Notes: a model not told the origin generated them from the sequence alone. Shown: positions 9,829 through 19,531, numbered from the stretch's first letter. The stretch: 64,000 nt of DNA from Desulforhopalus singaporensis (GCF_900104445.1 NZ_FNJI01000025.1:1-64000), one strand, 5' to 3'. Program-made: numbers and translations.

Positions 9829-9896
9829 GATAAAGCCAAACCTGCCGCAAGGCAGGGACGGAAAGCCACGGGTCATGACCGATAGCCGAGCTGCCT
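9829..9896 (+). promoter_or_regulatory. Second GEMM-I riboswitch upstream of the cyclic-nucleotide-binding protein gene
   Basis: A textbook GEMM-I core: AAAGCCAAA, then a 6-bp hairpin CCTGCC/GGCAGG closed by a GCAA (GNRA) tetraloop, then GGACGGAAAGCCACGGGTC and GATAGCCGAGCTGCC. It is more regular than the copy at 6793. The end overlaps a terminator-like hairpin (9884-9916). It lies about 210 bases before the gene at 10107. In both copies the base preceding CCAAAC is G, which by my recollection of the class would favour c-di-GMP over cGAMP. Confidence 0.9.
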
Positions 9897-9926
9897 GAAA
9901 ACAGGGTGGTTCGGCTGTTTGGTTTT
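9884..9926 (+). terminator. Terminator-like hairpin of the second GEMM riboswitch
   Basis: AGCCGAGCTGCC (9884-9895) pairs with GGTGGTTCGGCT (9905-9916), allowing G-U pairs, followed by GTTTGGTTTT. The T-run is broken, so termination may be partial. The 5' arm overlaps the aptamer end as in the first copy. Confidence 0.7.
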
Positions 9927-10106
9927 ATAGGGGATTGGCAGTAAAACCGGCTGGAGTCGGCACGTTATTAATTAAACAGGGGATAATGAAACCTTCTTGG
10001 TCTGTTCATGGTGCAGTTACATGCCGGTCTGTATGCGATTACTTCAACTTCTTATAAAGAAGTTGCAGAACGGATTCAGGAGGACGCAACCGGAAGGAGG
10101 TAGACT

Positions 10107-10595
10107 ATGTATTTGCAACAATCAGATCTGCTCTGGGGGATGGATAAGGAATTCGTACAGAAATTTATTGGTTCCGGGATGAAGGAAACGCATCCGAAGG
10201 GATTCAAGTTGTTCCAGGAGGGAGAACCAGCCGAGTTCTTTTTCATCATGGTCAAGGGAAGTATCAGGATAAGCCTTGGGGAACATGGCAGGACAACCTA
10301 TCTTGTCAACCACGCAGGGGAGGCGTTCGGCTGGTCGAGCCTGGTGGGGATGAAGAGTTATACGGCGTCGGCCCAATGTTTGAAGGAGACCACGTTTATA
10401 AGATTCACCAAAGAGTTTGTTGATGAAATAGTTGAGGAAGATCCGGTCAACGGCATGAAATTTTATAAAAGACTTGCCGGAATGCTCGGCAACAGGTTGA
10501 TCCACAGCTATCATCTTGAACCGGCCGACCTCTCAGACGGGTTGGAGTATTCCTTTGGTTCTGGCAAGGATATCGAGTCGTACACTACCGGTTAA
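10107..10595 (+). CDS. Single-domain cyclic-nucleotide-binding (Crp/Fnr-fold) protein
   Basis: A 162-residue protein made almost entirely of one cNMP-binding beta-barrel: KGFKLFQEGEPAEFFFIMVKGSIRISL, then GEAFGWSSLVG where a phosphate-binding cassette would lie, and a C-terminal helix. No helix-turn-helix follows, so it is not a standard Crp-type regulator; it may sense a nucleotide or redox ligand and act through a partner. The cassette lacks the canonical RxA(S/T) arginine-containing core, so cAMP binding is uncertain. The start is set by a strong AAGGAGG ribosome site. A GEMM riboswitch lies in its leader, linking dinucleotide signalling to this protein. Confidence 0.82.
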   Translation: MYLQQSDLLWGMDKEFVQKFIGSGMKETHPKGFKLFQEGEPAEFFFIMVKGSIRISLGEHGRTTYLVNHAGEAFGWSSLVGMKSYTASAQCLKETTFIRFTKEFVDEIVEEDPVNGMKFYKRLAGMLGNRLIHSYHLEPADLSDGLEYSFGSGKDIESYTTG

Positions 10596-10760
10596 CGGGG
10601 GGATGAAAAAGAGCTTTTCAAAGAGGCTATCGGCTACAAAAACAAAAGCAGGCCGGACAACTGTCATGCCTGTTTTCGGCAGAGACGTGAAGCTTAAGCC
10701 GCTTTGAGAGGTAAACTCGAAAAACAGCTGGCGCAGTTTGTTGCAAAACGGAGGGGAATT

Positions 10761-11081
10761 ATGCCCAAATATCTGTATCAAGGCTCATACACCGATAAGG
10801 GACTGAAAGGACTCATGAAAGATGGCGGGACCAAGCGGGTGGAGGTTACCAGGAAAGCGATCGAGTCTTTAGGCGGAAAAATGGAAGCCTACTATTACGC
10901 CCTGGGCGGTACCGATTTTTTTATCATCCTCGAAACAGAGGATAATGTGAAAGCCATCACCGGGACGATGATTGCAAACGCCAGCGGCACGGTAAAAGTG
11001 AGCATTACGGCGCTGGTCACCCCTGAAGAGGTCGACCGGGCGGTCAAACAGACGATGCAATGGCATCCGCCGGGAGCATGA
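10761..11081 (+). CDS. GYD-domain protein
   Basis: A small cytoplasmic protein of 106 residues matching the GYD family (named for its Gly-Tyr-Asp motif; here the equivalent stretch reads ALGGTDFFIILE). It has a dimeric ferredoxin-like alpha/beta fold, and the family's function is not known. MPKYLYQGSYTDKGLKGL at the N-terminus and the mid-protein VEVTRKAIESLGGKMEA are typical. The ATG at 10761 is chosen because GGAGGGG lies just upstream; the frame stays open further 5' without a ribosome site. It follows the cyclic-nucleotide-binding gene by 165 bases and could be read with it from the riboswitch leader. Confidence 0.85.
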   Translation: MPKYLYQGSYTDKGLKGLMKDGGTKRVEVTRKAIESLGGKMEAYYYALGGTDFFIILETEDNVKAITGTMIANASGTVKVSITALVTPEEVDRAVKQTMQWHPPGA

Positions 11082-11123
11082 CCCCCACAGGGTCCGGCTG
11101 CGGCAGAGTTTTAATGCAGCCAT

Positions 11124-11152
11124 CAGGAAAACGATCGTCTCTTTTCCTGTTT
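11124..11152. terminator. Hairpin between convergent genes
   Basis: CAGGAAAA (11124-11131) pairs perfectly with TTTTCCTG (11142-11149), followed by TTTG. It lies between the GYD gene (+) and the convergent gene ending at 11302 (-), and reads A-rich on one side and T-rich on the other, so it could terminate from both directions. The stem is modest. Confidence 0.5.
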
Positions 11153-11301
11153 GCCAGGAGGGTTGGCCCGGGTACGGTGGGGCTGTCCTCTTGACTGCCG
11201 GTCCATGACCCGGCCAATATCGTAAAAGATGTGGGGACGGCGTAGAGATACGTTTGGACGGTTCCGGGAATATCTGCGCAGCTCTCCTGTGGACAGCGGG
11301 C

Positions 11302-12387
11302 TCAGTCAATAACCACCACCGCCATGTTGCCGGATGCGGTTTCTCCTTCTTTGAAAATGGTCTCCAGGTTGTGGCCTGGAAACAGATAGGTTGTTACGTC
11401 TTTTCGGCCCCACTTCCGTTCCGGAAAGTGTTTTTCAACGATGCCCTCCCACTGCTTTGCCACCTGGATAAATGACCCTGCAAAATCGGCTTCGTCGGCG
11501 ACGTCCGCACTACACCATTTCGCCAATGTATGGTTAAAGCTATCGACAATCGAGAGGTTTTGGTGATGGAAACTGGAGACAGTAGCCACCGCCTCATCGC
11601 CTTTCATGCCGATCAGTGCCGGAATTCTGGGTCCCGGTGCCGCAAGTGGTGCAACCGAGCTTTTCGCCTGATATTTTTCTATGATGATATCCGCCGCATC
11701 CTGGCCCATGGTGACAAAAACCTGCTCGGTCTTCAGCTGGGTTTGTTTTAACAGCGTGTGCCAGGCGTTGAATCTGGCACTAATATTTCCAGTCCGGGCG
11801 GCCCCAAGCCCTGATTCTATCTGGCGCAGCTCATCAAATGGATTGTCCGGTTCAAAACTGTCATCGCCGTGGAGTTCCTTGATAAGGTTTGCGGTGGAAT
11901 CGTCAAGAACGGCCAGGTTTCGCGCGATTTCTTCACTTTCACGGTCTAGGATGTCGGCTATGGCAAGGACCAGGCGGGCCTGCCACAACTTAGCCTCATG
12001 TTGTCTGTCCAGCTGATCTTTTTGCAGATTTTTCGGGGTGAACAACTGTTGTATTATCGAATGTTCGGATTTTTCGTGATCGTCGGTGACTGTCGCCATG
12101 GAGGCGAGGGTCAGGGAGCTGAGCTGGGCGGCGTAGTCGTCGGTCCTTAAACGGATATCGTTGACCAGGTGCAGGAAACGATTGCGGTTTTCTCCAAGAG
12201 GACATGGAGTATCTACTTGACAGAAACCTGATTTAATGAAACTATCTGAGTTCTCTTCGGCCATTGCCGGCGTTTCATGTTCGACGGGCTGCAGCAGGTG
12301 AATTTTCGGAAACAGGAGAAAAACCGGATATTGGCGTATGGACGAGATATCCGTTACCGGGAAATAGACAGGTTCAAGTAAATTCAT
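11302..12387 (-). CDS. Uncharacterised protein, 361 residues
   Basis: I do not recognise a family. The product is soluble, without a signal peptide or membrane helix. A helical, acidic middle (residues about 120-220, including DRESEEIARNLAVLDDSTANLIKEL) precedes a region with TEQVFVTMGQDAADIIIEKYQ, and a C-terminal segment (KKHFPERKWGRKDV region, ending in NMAVVVID) has mixed character. Codon use resembles the neighbours and the frame is long and uninterrupted, so it is probably a real gene. ATG at 12387 is used; its start codon abuts that of the divergent gene at 12388 with no room for a promoter between them, so the true start may lie further inside, for example at MAEENSDSF. Confidence 0.6.
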   Translation of the reverse strand: MNLLEPVYFPVTDISSIRQYPVFLLFPKIHLLQPVEHETPAMAEENSDSFIKSGFCQVDTPCPLGENRNRFLHLVNDIRLRTDDYAAQLSSLTLASMATVTDDHEKSEHSIIQQLFTPKNLQKDQLDRQHEAKLWQARLVLAIADILDRESEEIARNLAVLDDSTANLIKELHGDDSFEPDNPFDELRQIESGLGAARTGNISARFNAWHTLLKQTQLKTEQVFVTMGQDAADIIIEKYQAKSSVAPLAAPGPRIPALIGMKGDEAVATVSSFHHQNLSIVDSFNHTLAKWCSADVADEADFAGSFIQVAKQWEGIVEKHFPERKWGRKDVTTYLFPGHNLETIFKEGETASGNMAVVVID

Positions 12388-12687
12388 ATGCAAGATCTTC
12401 GAAGTAAAATCACATTTTCTGTATCGGCTGTCCTCTATGTCGTCTTCAATACGCGTATCGGCGGTTCAGCTATCGAAACGCTGAAGGAAACACTCTGGCA
12501 GATTGTGCAGACAGCCCCTTTTGTTGCCGGAATCACTTATTTTATCGTAGCCCTTCTGCAGTATATGGCCGGTGGGGACAAGGTTCCCTGGGATCGACGA
12601 TTGCGATTGTTTTTCGCCATCGGGATCATCGCCGGGCTCATCTACGGCATATATGAGTACGCCGGGGTCGATCTGACAGGCAGGTAG
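12388..12687 (+). CDS. Small inner-membrane protein, 99 residues
   Basis: Unrecognised. Three hydrophobic segments (about residues 9-21, 41-60 and 74-92) suggest a three-pass membrane protein, with a positively charged loop PWDRRLRL between the second and third. No ribosome site is evident, and its ATG touches the start of the divergent gene on the other strand (shared CATATG at 12385-12390), so at least one of the two starts is probably wrong. It precedes recC by about 110 bases; a functional link is not implied. Confidence 0.55.
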   Translation: MQDLRSKITFSVSAVLYVVFNTRIGGSAIETLKETLWQIVQTAPFVAGITYFIVALLQYMAGGDKVPWDRRLRLFFAIGIIAGLIYGIYEYAGVDLTGR

Positions 12688-12795
12688 TCTTCCAGTCGGG
12701 ATTCCAAGGCCGGATAATACAAAGACTCATCTCTTCTGTAAACGAGGAAAAGGCCGGAGTACGCCAAATATTTTTTATTACCATCCGGGATCCCT

Positions 12796-15700
12796 ATGTT
12801 TTATCTGCACGTCTCCAACAGGACAGAAAATCTGCTCCGCCATCTGGTCGAGGTGATCAGGGTCGACGGGGATAGGGATTTCTTCCAGCCAGAACTGTTT
12901 CTGATTCAGAGCCGGGGAATGGAGCGAATGGTTACCCAGACCCTCGCGGATGAGTTCGGCTGCTGCTGTAATTTCAAGTTCCTGCTGCCCATCGATTTTC
13001 TGGAGGAGACGGCACGGAGGCTGCGCCTTGAAATGTCGGAAAACGGTTTTCAGCGCCAGGTGCTCAGCTGGCGGATCGAGGGAATGCTCCGCGATCTTGA
13101 CGACCCCGTCTTTGCACCGATATCCAGATACCTGGAGGGTGATGGAAAGGGGCGAAAGCGGTTACAGCTTGCGAGAAAACTTGCGAATATTTTCGACCAG
13201 TACCAGCTGATGCGCGGCGATATGCTTGCCGGCTGGTCAAAGGACAGACCCGGGACGGATCACCCCGCCGAAAGATGGCAATGTGCCCTGTGGCAGCGGT
13301 TGATCGCCCAACGGGGTGGTGACATTCACCGGGGTGTGCTTTTTGAGCGGATATGTGCAGAGCTCAAAGCAGGGGGGCAGGCGGTGCAGAGGTTGCCGAG
13401 GCGGATCTCGATCCTTGGCATCCACACCATGCCGCCGGTTTATCTGCAGTTTCTTGAGCTGTTGGCACACCATGCGGATGTGCATCTTTTCCTGCTCTCC
13501 CCATGTAGGAATTATTGGGGGGATACTCCGGGCAGAAAAGACCGGCGGCGGCTTGAAGCGGAAAACACCGATGGCGCCCTGCACCCGGATGCGCCCGAAT
13601 ACCACCCGCTGCTGGCGGCTCTGGGCAGGCAGGGCCGGGATCTGCAGAACATGATGCTCAGCGGGGTAACGCAGGTCCAGGAGTTTGCCAGTTACCAGGA
13701 TCCCCTTGAGGAAAAGGACTACAGGCAGCTGACGCTCCTGGAAAAAATCCAGGCTGACCTGTTTCACGGGAGAAGGTGTTCCTCCAGTGAGGCCGGTTGC
13801 CTGGTCGACCCTTCCGTTCAGATTGTCTCGTGCCATTCTAAACTGCGCGAGCTGATGGTGTTAAAAGATCATATCCTCAATCTTCTCCACTGCGATGATT
13901 CTCTTGAACTGCGTGACATTGTCGTCATGGCGCCTGACATCCAGGACTATTCAATCCTGATTCCAAGTGTCTTCGCCGATATCCAGCACTCTATTGCCGA
14001 CCGGAGCGTGCGGACTCAGAACAATGCCATCGGGACGTTCGTTTTCTTTCTCGGCCTCTATGCAGGCAGGTTCGGAGTGAGCGAGGTGATGGACCTTATG
14101 CAGCAGCCCCTTGTTCATCGTAACTTTCAGTTGTCGGAGGTGGATCTGGAGCAGGTCGAGCACTGGGTTGCCGAGACCGGAATCCGCTGGGGGCTGTCAC
14201 GGGAACAGAGAGCTGAAGACGGGCTGGCGTCTTTTGGCGAATCAAGCTGGAGAGCCGGGCTTGACCGTCTCCTGATGGGGTATGCAATAGACTCCGACGG
14301 CTTTGTCGACACCGTGCTGCCCTATGGCGAACTGGAAGGACAGGGCGCCGCGCCCCTTGGCGGTCTTTGCCGGTTTATAGAACTTGTCGGGCGGGGCAGA
14401 AACGATTTTAAAAACCAGTACAGCCTGGTGGCCTGGTCGGAACTGTTGCGAGAATATGTCGATTTCCTGTTCGGGGATAGCACAGAGCAGGAGGTTATGG
14501 ATCTGCGTCTGATCATCGCCGAACTCGGTGAAGCGGGGCAGAGCTTCAACCACTGTCTCGTTGAGTTCGACACCATAACAGACTGGTTCGCCCAGACCGC
14601 CCGCGAAACCAGATCGAGCTCCGGATTTTTAAGAGGACAGCTCACCTTCTGTTCAATGCTTCCCATGCGTTCGATACCTTTTCAAGCGGTCTGTATCCTT
14701 GGACTCAACGAAGGTGAATTCCCTAAAAACAAGGAAGGGGAGACCTTTGACCTGATGACACTGGAGCAGCGGCCGGGTGACAGGTCGCCAAGGGATGACG
14801 ACAGGTACCAGTTTCTCGAGGCGATGCTGTCGGCAAGAAGAGGCTTGTATCTGAGTTATATCGGCCAGTCGATCAAGACCAACGATAAAATACCGCCGTC
14901 TGTAGTCGTTGCCGAACTTGTTGAGGTGCTGGAAAACGATTATGGAGTAAAAGAGATCGTCGTTCACCATCCCCTCCATCCGTTCAGCGCCAGATACTTC
15001 AGCAGGGAGGATGACAGGCACCTTTTCAGTTACAGCCACCACTTCTGCGAGGTCGCCAAGATTATAAGGGGCGATAAAGAGGTGGCAAGACCCTGGTGGC
15101 AGGGCCGCAGAGTTGTTGCCGCCGACTCTGTGGAATTTGTCGAGATGTTGCGTTTTTTCAGGAATCCGCAAAAATATTTTATCCGCGAACGGGTTGGAAT
15201 TTACCTCGAGCCGACAACCGAGGATCAATCCGATCTGGAAATATTTACGTTGTCGGGGCTGGCAAAATACCAGGCAGAGCAGGCTCTGGTGGACGCGGTG
15301 ATCCAACAAAGGACCGACCAGCCTGGAAGTCGGGATGAGCTGCTGCTGAAACTTCAGACCCAAGGTGAATGGCCCCTGGGAGAAGTGGGCAGAATTGATT
15401 TTCTTGAGCGGCTGCGAGCTGTGGAACTGTTCGGTTCGCAGCTCACAGACGCAGGGGAGCGTCTTGACGACCACCCTTTTGAACTCAGGGTCGGCCAGAC
15501 TGTTTTGCGGGGAACTCTGGAAAACATCTATGAAAAAGGGGTGATGCTATACCGCTACGGTTCTCTGCGGGGCCAGGATCTTCTTCTGGCCGGGATCAAC
15601 CATGCGGTTGCCCGGCAGCTTATCCCCGGGATCTCGACCTTTCTCGTAACACTTGATGAACCGGTGTCATTTACCGGGACGCAGCAAGGGGTGTCGCTTG

Positions 15701-15990
15701 AGCGGCTGGTGGAGTTGTATCTGGCCGGATGCGAAGCACCGCTGCCCTTTTTCGTCGAGCCGGGTCTGGCCTACGCAAGGTGCCGGTTAAGCAGCCGAGG
15801 GGCAAAAGACTCCCCGCTTGAAAAAGCTGCAAAGGAAATGCAGCAACGTGTTGACCGCGGATATGAGCCGGAGGCGGAGCTGCTCTTTGGCGACGCCAGC
15901 GGACAAGTTGTGGTAGGACCCGACTTTGGTCTGCTGGCAGAGGAACTGATGTGCGCTTTTTGGAGGAATGGTCATGGCCATGAAGTTTGA
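12796..15990 (+). CDS. recC: Exodeoxyribonuclease V gamma subunit RecC
   Basis: RecC (1064 residues, close to the 1100-1120 of enterobacterial RecC) is the Chi-recognising, non-catalytic subunit of RecBCD, which processes double-strand breaks for RecA loading. Family marks are the N-terminal FYLHVSNRTENLLRHL, the IQSRGMERMVTQTLADEFGCCCNFKFLLP stretch, and the helicase-like core QLTFCSMLPMRSIPFQAVCILGLNEGEFP with DLMTLEQRPGDRSPRDDDRYQFLEAMLSAR. The C-terminal domain is nuclease-like but inactive, as in the family. It is the first gene of recC-recB-recD, overlapping recB by about 17 bases, so all three subunits are translated from one transcript. Confidence 0.95.
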   Translation: MFYLHVSNRTENLLRHLVEVIRVDGDRDFFQPELFLIQSRGMERMVTQTLADEFGCCCNFKFLLPIDFLEETARRLRLEMSENGFQRQVLSWRIEGMLRDLDDPVFAPISRYLEGDGKGRKRLQLARKLANIFDQYQLMRGDMLAGWSKDRPGTDHPAERWQCALWQRLIAQRGGDIHRGVLFERICAELKAGGQAVQRLPRRISILGIHTMPPVYLQFLELLAHHADVHLFLLSPCRNYWGDTPGRKDRRRLEAENTDGALHPDAPEYHPLLAALGRQGRDLQNMMLSGVTQVQEFASYQDPLEEKDYRQLTLLEKIQADLFHGRRCSSSEAGCLVDPSVQIVSCHSKLRELMVLKDHILNLLHCDDSLELRDIVVMAPDIQDYSILIPSVFADIQHSIADRSVRTQNNAIGTFVFFLGLYAGRFGVSEVMDLMQQPLVHRNFQLSEVDLEQVEHWVAETGIRWGLSREQRAEDGLASFGESSWRAGLDRLLMGYAIDSDGFVDTVLPYGELEGQGAAPLGGLCRFIELVGRGRNDFKNQYSLVAWSELLREYVDFLFGDSTEQEVMDLRLIIAELGEAGQSFNHCLVEFDTITDWFAQTARETRSSSGFLRGQLTFCSMLPMRSIPFQAVCILGLNEGEFPKNKEGETFDLMTLEQRPGDRSPRDDDRYQFLEAMLSARRGLYLSYIGQSIKTNDKIPPSVVVAELVEVLENDYGVKEIVVHHPLHPFSARYFSREDDRHLFSYSHHFCEVAKIIRGDKEVARPWWQGRRVVAADSVEFVEMLRFFRNPQKYFIRERVGIYLEPTTEDQSDLEIFTLSGLAKYQAEQALVDAVIQQRTDQPGSRDELLLKLQTQGEWPLGEVGRIDFLERLRAVELFGSQLTDAGERLDDHPFELRVGQTVLRGTLENIYEKGVMLYRYGSLRGQDLLLAGINHAVARQLIPGISTFLVTLDEPVSFTGTQQGVSLERLVELYLAGCEAPLPFFVEPGLAYARCRLSSRGAKDSPLEKAAKEMQQRVDRGYEPEAELLFGDASGQVVVGPDFGLLAEELMCAFWRNGHGHEV

Positions 15991-18900
15991 GGTGTTCGAC
16001 GCTCCCACTCTGGTCCTGTCACAAGGAATCCATGTTGTCGAGGCCAGCGCCGGGACAGGGAAAACCTACGCTATTTCCATGCTGGTGCTGCGCGCCCTGG
16101 TTGAGCTGGACATTGCTCTTGATCAGATTCTGGTCGTAACCTTCACCAAGGCTGCAACGGAAGAGCTCAAGAGCCGCATCCGCTCAAGGATGGTCGAGGC
16201 AAGAAATCTGCTGCTGGCAAGCCATATGGAACAAGAGCAGGTTGACGATACGCTGCTGGCGTGGGCTGAAACAATCGCCGACAGGGCGCAGGCAGCGGCA
16301 AGGATCGGCGAAGCACTCATGAACATTGACCGGGCTCAGATATTCACCATCCATGGCTTTTGTCAGCGGATGCTCTCAGATCACGCCCTTGAAAGCGGTC
16401 AGCTGTTCGACCTGGAGCTGTTGGCTGATATCTCGCAGGTACGGAACCAGGTGGTCGAGGATTTCTGGCGTAAGCACCTCTATTCGATGGAGCCGCTTGC
16501 CTGCGGTCTCATTACCTCCCGGCTGTCTTCGCCGGCGGAGCTGCTCGACTCGGTTTCTTCTGCCGGCAACAGCGGCTGCGCCATAGTCCCTTCCTGCCGC
16601 CCCGTTGCCGATGTCGCCCGCAGCCTTGGCTCATCGTTGGCCGCTATGGTCGATTGGTGGGAAAAAAACGCAATATCCCTTAAGGGGTGTTTTGTCCTCG
16701 GCATTGAAATGGATCATTTCAAAAAGAGGATATATCATGAATTTGACCAGTGGTTCTCGGGAATCGAGCGCTTTTTCTCCGGTGATACCACCAGGCTTCC
16801 ACCTAACCTGGATATTTTGACACCTGACAAAATCGCCGCCGAGCTGAAAGCCACCAAGTTCAGGACTGAGGCCCAGAAAGAGGATTACCTCAGCAGGTGG
16901 CCGCTACCGGGGAAGGTGCTGGATTCATTTGTGGAAGAGTGCGGGGAACTGCTTCTCGCCTTCAGGGTCGAGCTGGCCGCTGATCTGCGGCGGGAGGTGA
17001 GTAGCAGGCTTATCGACCGAGGATACCTGGGATTCGATGATCTCATCTTCAATCTCGCCGAGCACCTGAAGAACGAACCTTGCGGACTGCTGCAGAAAAT
17101 GCTGGCCGACCGCTTTTCTTTTGCCCTGATCGACGAATTTCAGGATACTGACAGCGACCAGTATTTTATTTTTCGCACCCTGTTCGGCAACCGGAAGCAT
17201 CTTTATCTCATCGGCGACCCCAAACAGGCGATTTATAAATTCCGTGGAGCCGATATCAACTCCTATTTCAGGGCCAAGCAAGAAGCGACGAGGCTTCTTA
17301 CCCTGCACCGGAACTATCGTTCCCACCCCCGGCTGGTAGCAGCGGTAAACCATCTGTTTGTTTTGCGAACAAAGCCTTTTTACTATGAAAAGGAGTTGCT
17401 CGATTACCAGGAGATCGATGCCGCGCAAAAAGAGGATGAACTCTTTTTGCAACAAGGCAACAGGTCGTTTGCCACCATGGTCTACCGCTCGCTGCCGCCA
17501 AACGATAGCGACAAGCTCGGGCGCTGGTCAGCCAAATCGGCCAGAACAATCATCAGGGGATATGTCGTCGCTGAAACCGTTGCTCTCCTCGCTTCCCGGC
17601 CGCCTCTTGTCCTGGGGAAAAAAGATGAAAAAACCAGGGAGCTTGGACCAAAAGACATCGCCATCCTGGTACGCACCCATAAAGAAGCCGAAGAATTTCG
17701 CAACGAGCTGGCCATGGCCGGTGTTCCGGTGGTGGTGGCCAGCAGGCAGTCGGTTTATCATTCCAACGAATGCAGGGAAATGGTTCTGGTGCTGCAGGCG
17801 ATCAGTCATCCTGCCGACATAACCGTGCTCAAGTCCGGCCTGGCCGTCTCCTGGTTCGGCCTGACGGGAAACGACCTCTTCAACCTCGAGGAAGACGATG
17901 ACGCGCTGAGCAGGTGGCAGGGAAGAATGACAGAATATTACAGCCTCTGGCAGCAGCAGGGTTTTCTTACCATGATGGGCAGGCTGCTTACCGATGAAAA
18001 GGTCTTTGTCCGGCTGGCCGGGAAAAGATTTGCCGAAAGAGCTATTGCCAATGTTCACCAGCTGCTGGAGTTGATACAGGAGCAGGAAACGGCAGAAAAA
18101 CTTGGGGCAAGACAACTTGTCAGGTGGCTCAAGAAAATGATGGCTGACCAGGCTCCCGATGACTCCGCGGAGCTTCTGCTTGAAAGTGACGAGGATGCGG
18201 TCCAGGTGGTGACCATGCACAGCGCCAAGGGGCTCGAGTACCCGGTGGTGTTCTGCCCCTCCCTCTGGGGAGGAAGTAATTTTATAGCCGGGGAAAAATA
18301 TCAGGTGAGCGGCTACGATGATCATGGGCGGACCGTTGTGGACCTTGGCTCCGACCTGTTTGAGGCGCGAAAAAACGAGGCTGTCGTCGAACAGCACGCA
18401 GAAGATCTGCGCCTCTTGTATGTGGCTCTTACCAGGGCAAAATTGAGGTGCTATGTAATGTGGGCGGATGTGAAAAAACATGGCGGAAGAGGCATCGACT
18501 CCTTTGATTCGGCGCTGGGGTATGTCCTTTTTCCTGACGGTCCCTGCCCCGCAAAACTTCAGCGGGAACAACTCGACGGGCTTGCCGGCAGACAAAATGC
18601 GGTCCATGAGGTTGTCGATCCGGCAATAGAACCGCAAAGATTTTCCCAGCGCAAGATGCAGGAGAAGCTGGAACCGCTCGGGCTTTCGCCAAGACCTCTT
18701 TTCACCGACTGGCAGCTCTCCTCTTTCTCGGCGATGGCGGCAATGAGCGACTATGAGTACGAAAGACTCCACCCCGTCCTGAAAGACTCAAAAAGTAAAG
18801 GCGGTGCTGGAATCGTCGTGGCTGATCTGCCAGCTGGCGCGGGGTTTGGTAATGTCGTCCACAACCTGCTTGAAAAATTTTCTTTTTCAACCATTTACTG

Positions 18901-19531
18901 CGGTGAACAGCTCGACAACATGGCTGAGCAGTGTCGTCGGCAGTGCCGCAGCTACGGGGTGGAGTGTGAGGTGGATTCGGTCCTGGACTTGCTGAAAACC
19001 GTTGTCTCAACGCCGCTGTTTGGCAATACGGCTCTTGGTCAGCTGGAAGACAGCACCTGTGTGAAGGAGATGGAGTTCTGTTTTCATCTGGGGGCGATGG
19101 TCACGGAGCAGGTGAACAAGGTGCTGGCCGGGGAGAGAACCGTACTCCCCGTGAGCCGCAAGACGATGAAGGGGTACCTGGCCGGGTTTGTCGACCTTGT
19201 CTGCAGACATCGCGGAAAATACTATATCATAGATTACAAGACCAACTATCTTGGAGATCTTGCCGGCGACTACGACAGCGCCAGCCTTGCCGCCGCGATG
19301 CAGTCGCATAATTACGGCCTGCAATACTGGATCTATACCCTGGTGCTGCACACCCACCTGAACAACATTGTGCCGCAATACGATTATCTTACCCATTTCG
19401 GCGGGGTCAAGTATCTTTTTGTACGGGGAATGAACCCGGCTGTGTCGGGCAGCGGCGTCTACTCTACTCTGCCCGACCGCCAGACCCTTGAAGCGCTTGG
19501 CCGGGTGATGGGGGGGGGCAGTGATGACTGA
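15974..19531 (+). CDS. recB: Exodeoxyribonuclease V beta subunit RecB
   Basis: RecB (about 1185 residues) is the 3'-5' helicase and sole nuclease of RecBCD. An SF1A (UvrD-like) helicase occupies the first about 850 residues: Walker A ASAGTGKTYAIS, TFTKAATEELKSRI, Walker B LIDEFQDTDSDQYFIF, GDPKQAIYKFRGADI, and motif V/VI VVTMHSAKGLEYPVVFCP and LLYVALTRAKLRCYVMW. The C-terminal RecB nuclease carries GYLAGFVDLVCRHRGKYYIIDYKTNYLG with the catalytic Asp and Lys. The ATG at 15974 fits GGAGG seven bases upstream; two bases after that site a first ATG at 15968 is too close. It overlaps recC upstream and recD downstream. Confidence 0.96.
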   Translation: MAMKFEVFDAPTLVLSQGIHVVEASAGTGKTYAISMLVLRALVELDIALDQILVVTFTKAATEELKSRIRSRMVEARNLLLASHMEQEQVDDTLLAWAETIADRAQAAARIGEALMNIDRAQIFTIHGFCQRMLSDHALESGQLFDLELLADISQVRNQVVEDFWRKHLYSMEPLACGLITSRLSSPAELLDSVSSAGNSGCAIVPSCRPVADVARSLGSSLAAMVDWWEKNAISLKGCFVLGIEMDHFKKRIYHEFDQWFSGIERFFSGDTTRLPPNLDILTPDKIAAELKATKFRTEAQKEDYLSRWPLPGKVLDSFVEECGELLLAFRVELAADLRREVSSRLIDRGYLGFDDLIFNLAEHLKNEPCGLLQKMLADRFSFALIDEFQDTDSDQYFIFRTLFGNRKHLYLIGDPKQAIYKFRGADINSYFRAKQEATRLLTLHRNYRSHPRLVAAVNHLFVLRTKPFYYEKELLDYQEIDAAQKEDELFLQQGNRSFATMVYRSLPPNDSDKLGRWSAKSARTIIRGYVVAETVALLASRPPLVLGKKDEKTRELGPKDIAILVRTHKEAEEFRNELAMAGVPVVVASRQSVYHSNECREMVLVLQAISHPADITVLKSGLAVSWFGLTGNDLFNLEEDDDALSRWQGRMTEYYSLWQQQGFLTMMGRLLTDEKVFVRLAGKRFAERAIANVHQLLELIQEQETAEKLGARQLVRWLKKMMADQAPDDSAELLLESDEDAVQVVTMHSAKGLEYPVVFCPSLWGGSNFIAGEKYQVSGYDDHGRTVVDLGSDLFEARKNEAVVEQHAEDLRLLYVALTRAKLRCYVMWADVKKHGGRGIDSFDSALGYVLFPDGPCPAKLQREQLDGLAGRQNAVHEVVDPAIEPQRFSQRKMQEKLEPLGLSPRPLFTDWQLSSFSAMAAMSDYEYERLHPVLKDSKSKGGAGIVVADLPAGAGFGNVVHNLLEKFSFSTIYCGEQLDNMAEQCRRQCRSYGVECEVDSVLDLLKTVVSTPLFGNTALGQLEDSTCVKEMEFCFHLGAMVTEQVNKVLAGERTVLPVSRKTMKGYLAGFVDLVCRHRGKYYIIDYKTNYLGDLAGDYDSASLAAAMQSHNYGLQYWIYTLVLHTHLNNIVPQYDYLTHFGGVKYLFVRGMNPAVSGSGVYSTLPDRQTLEALGRVMGGGSDD

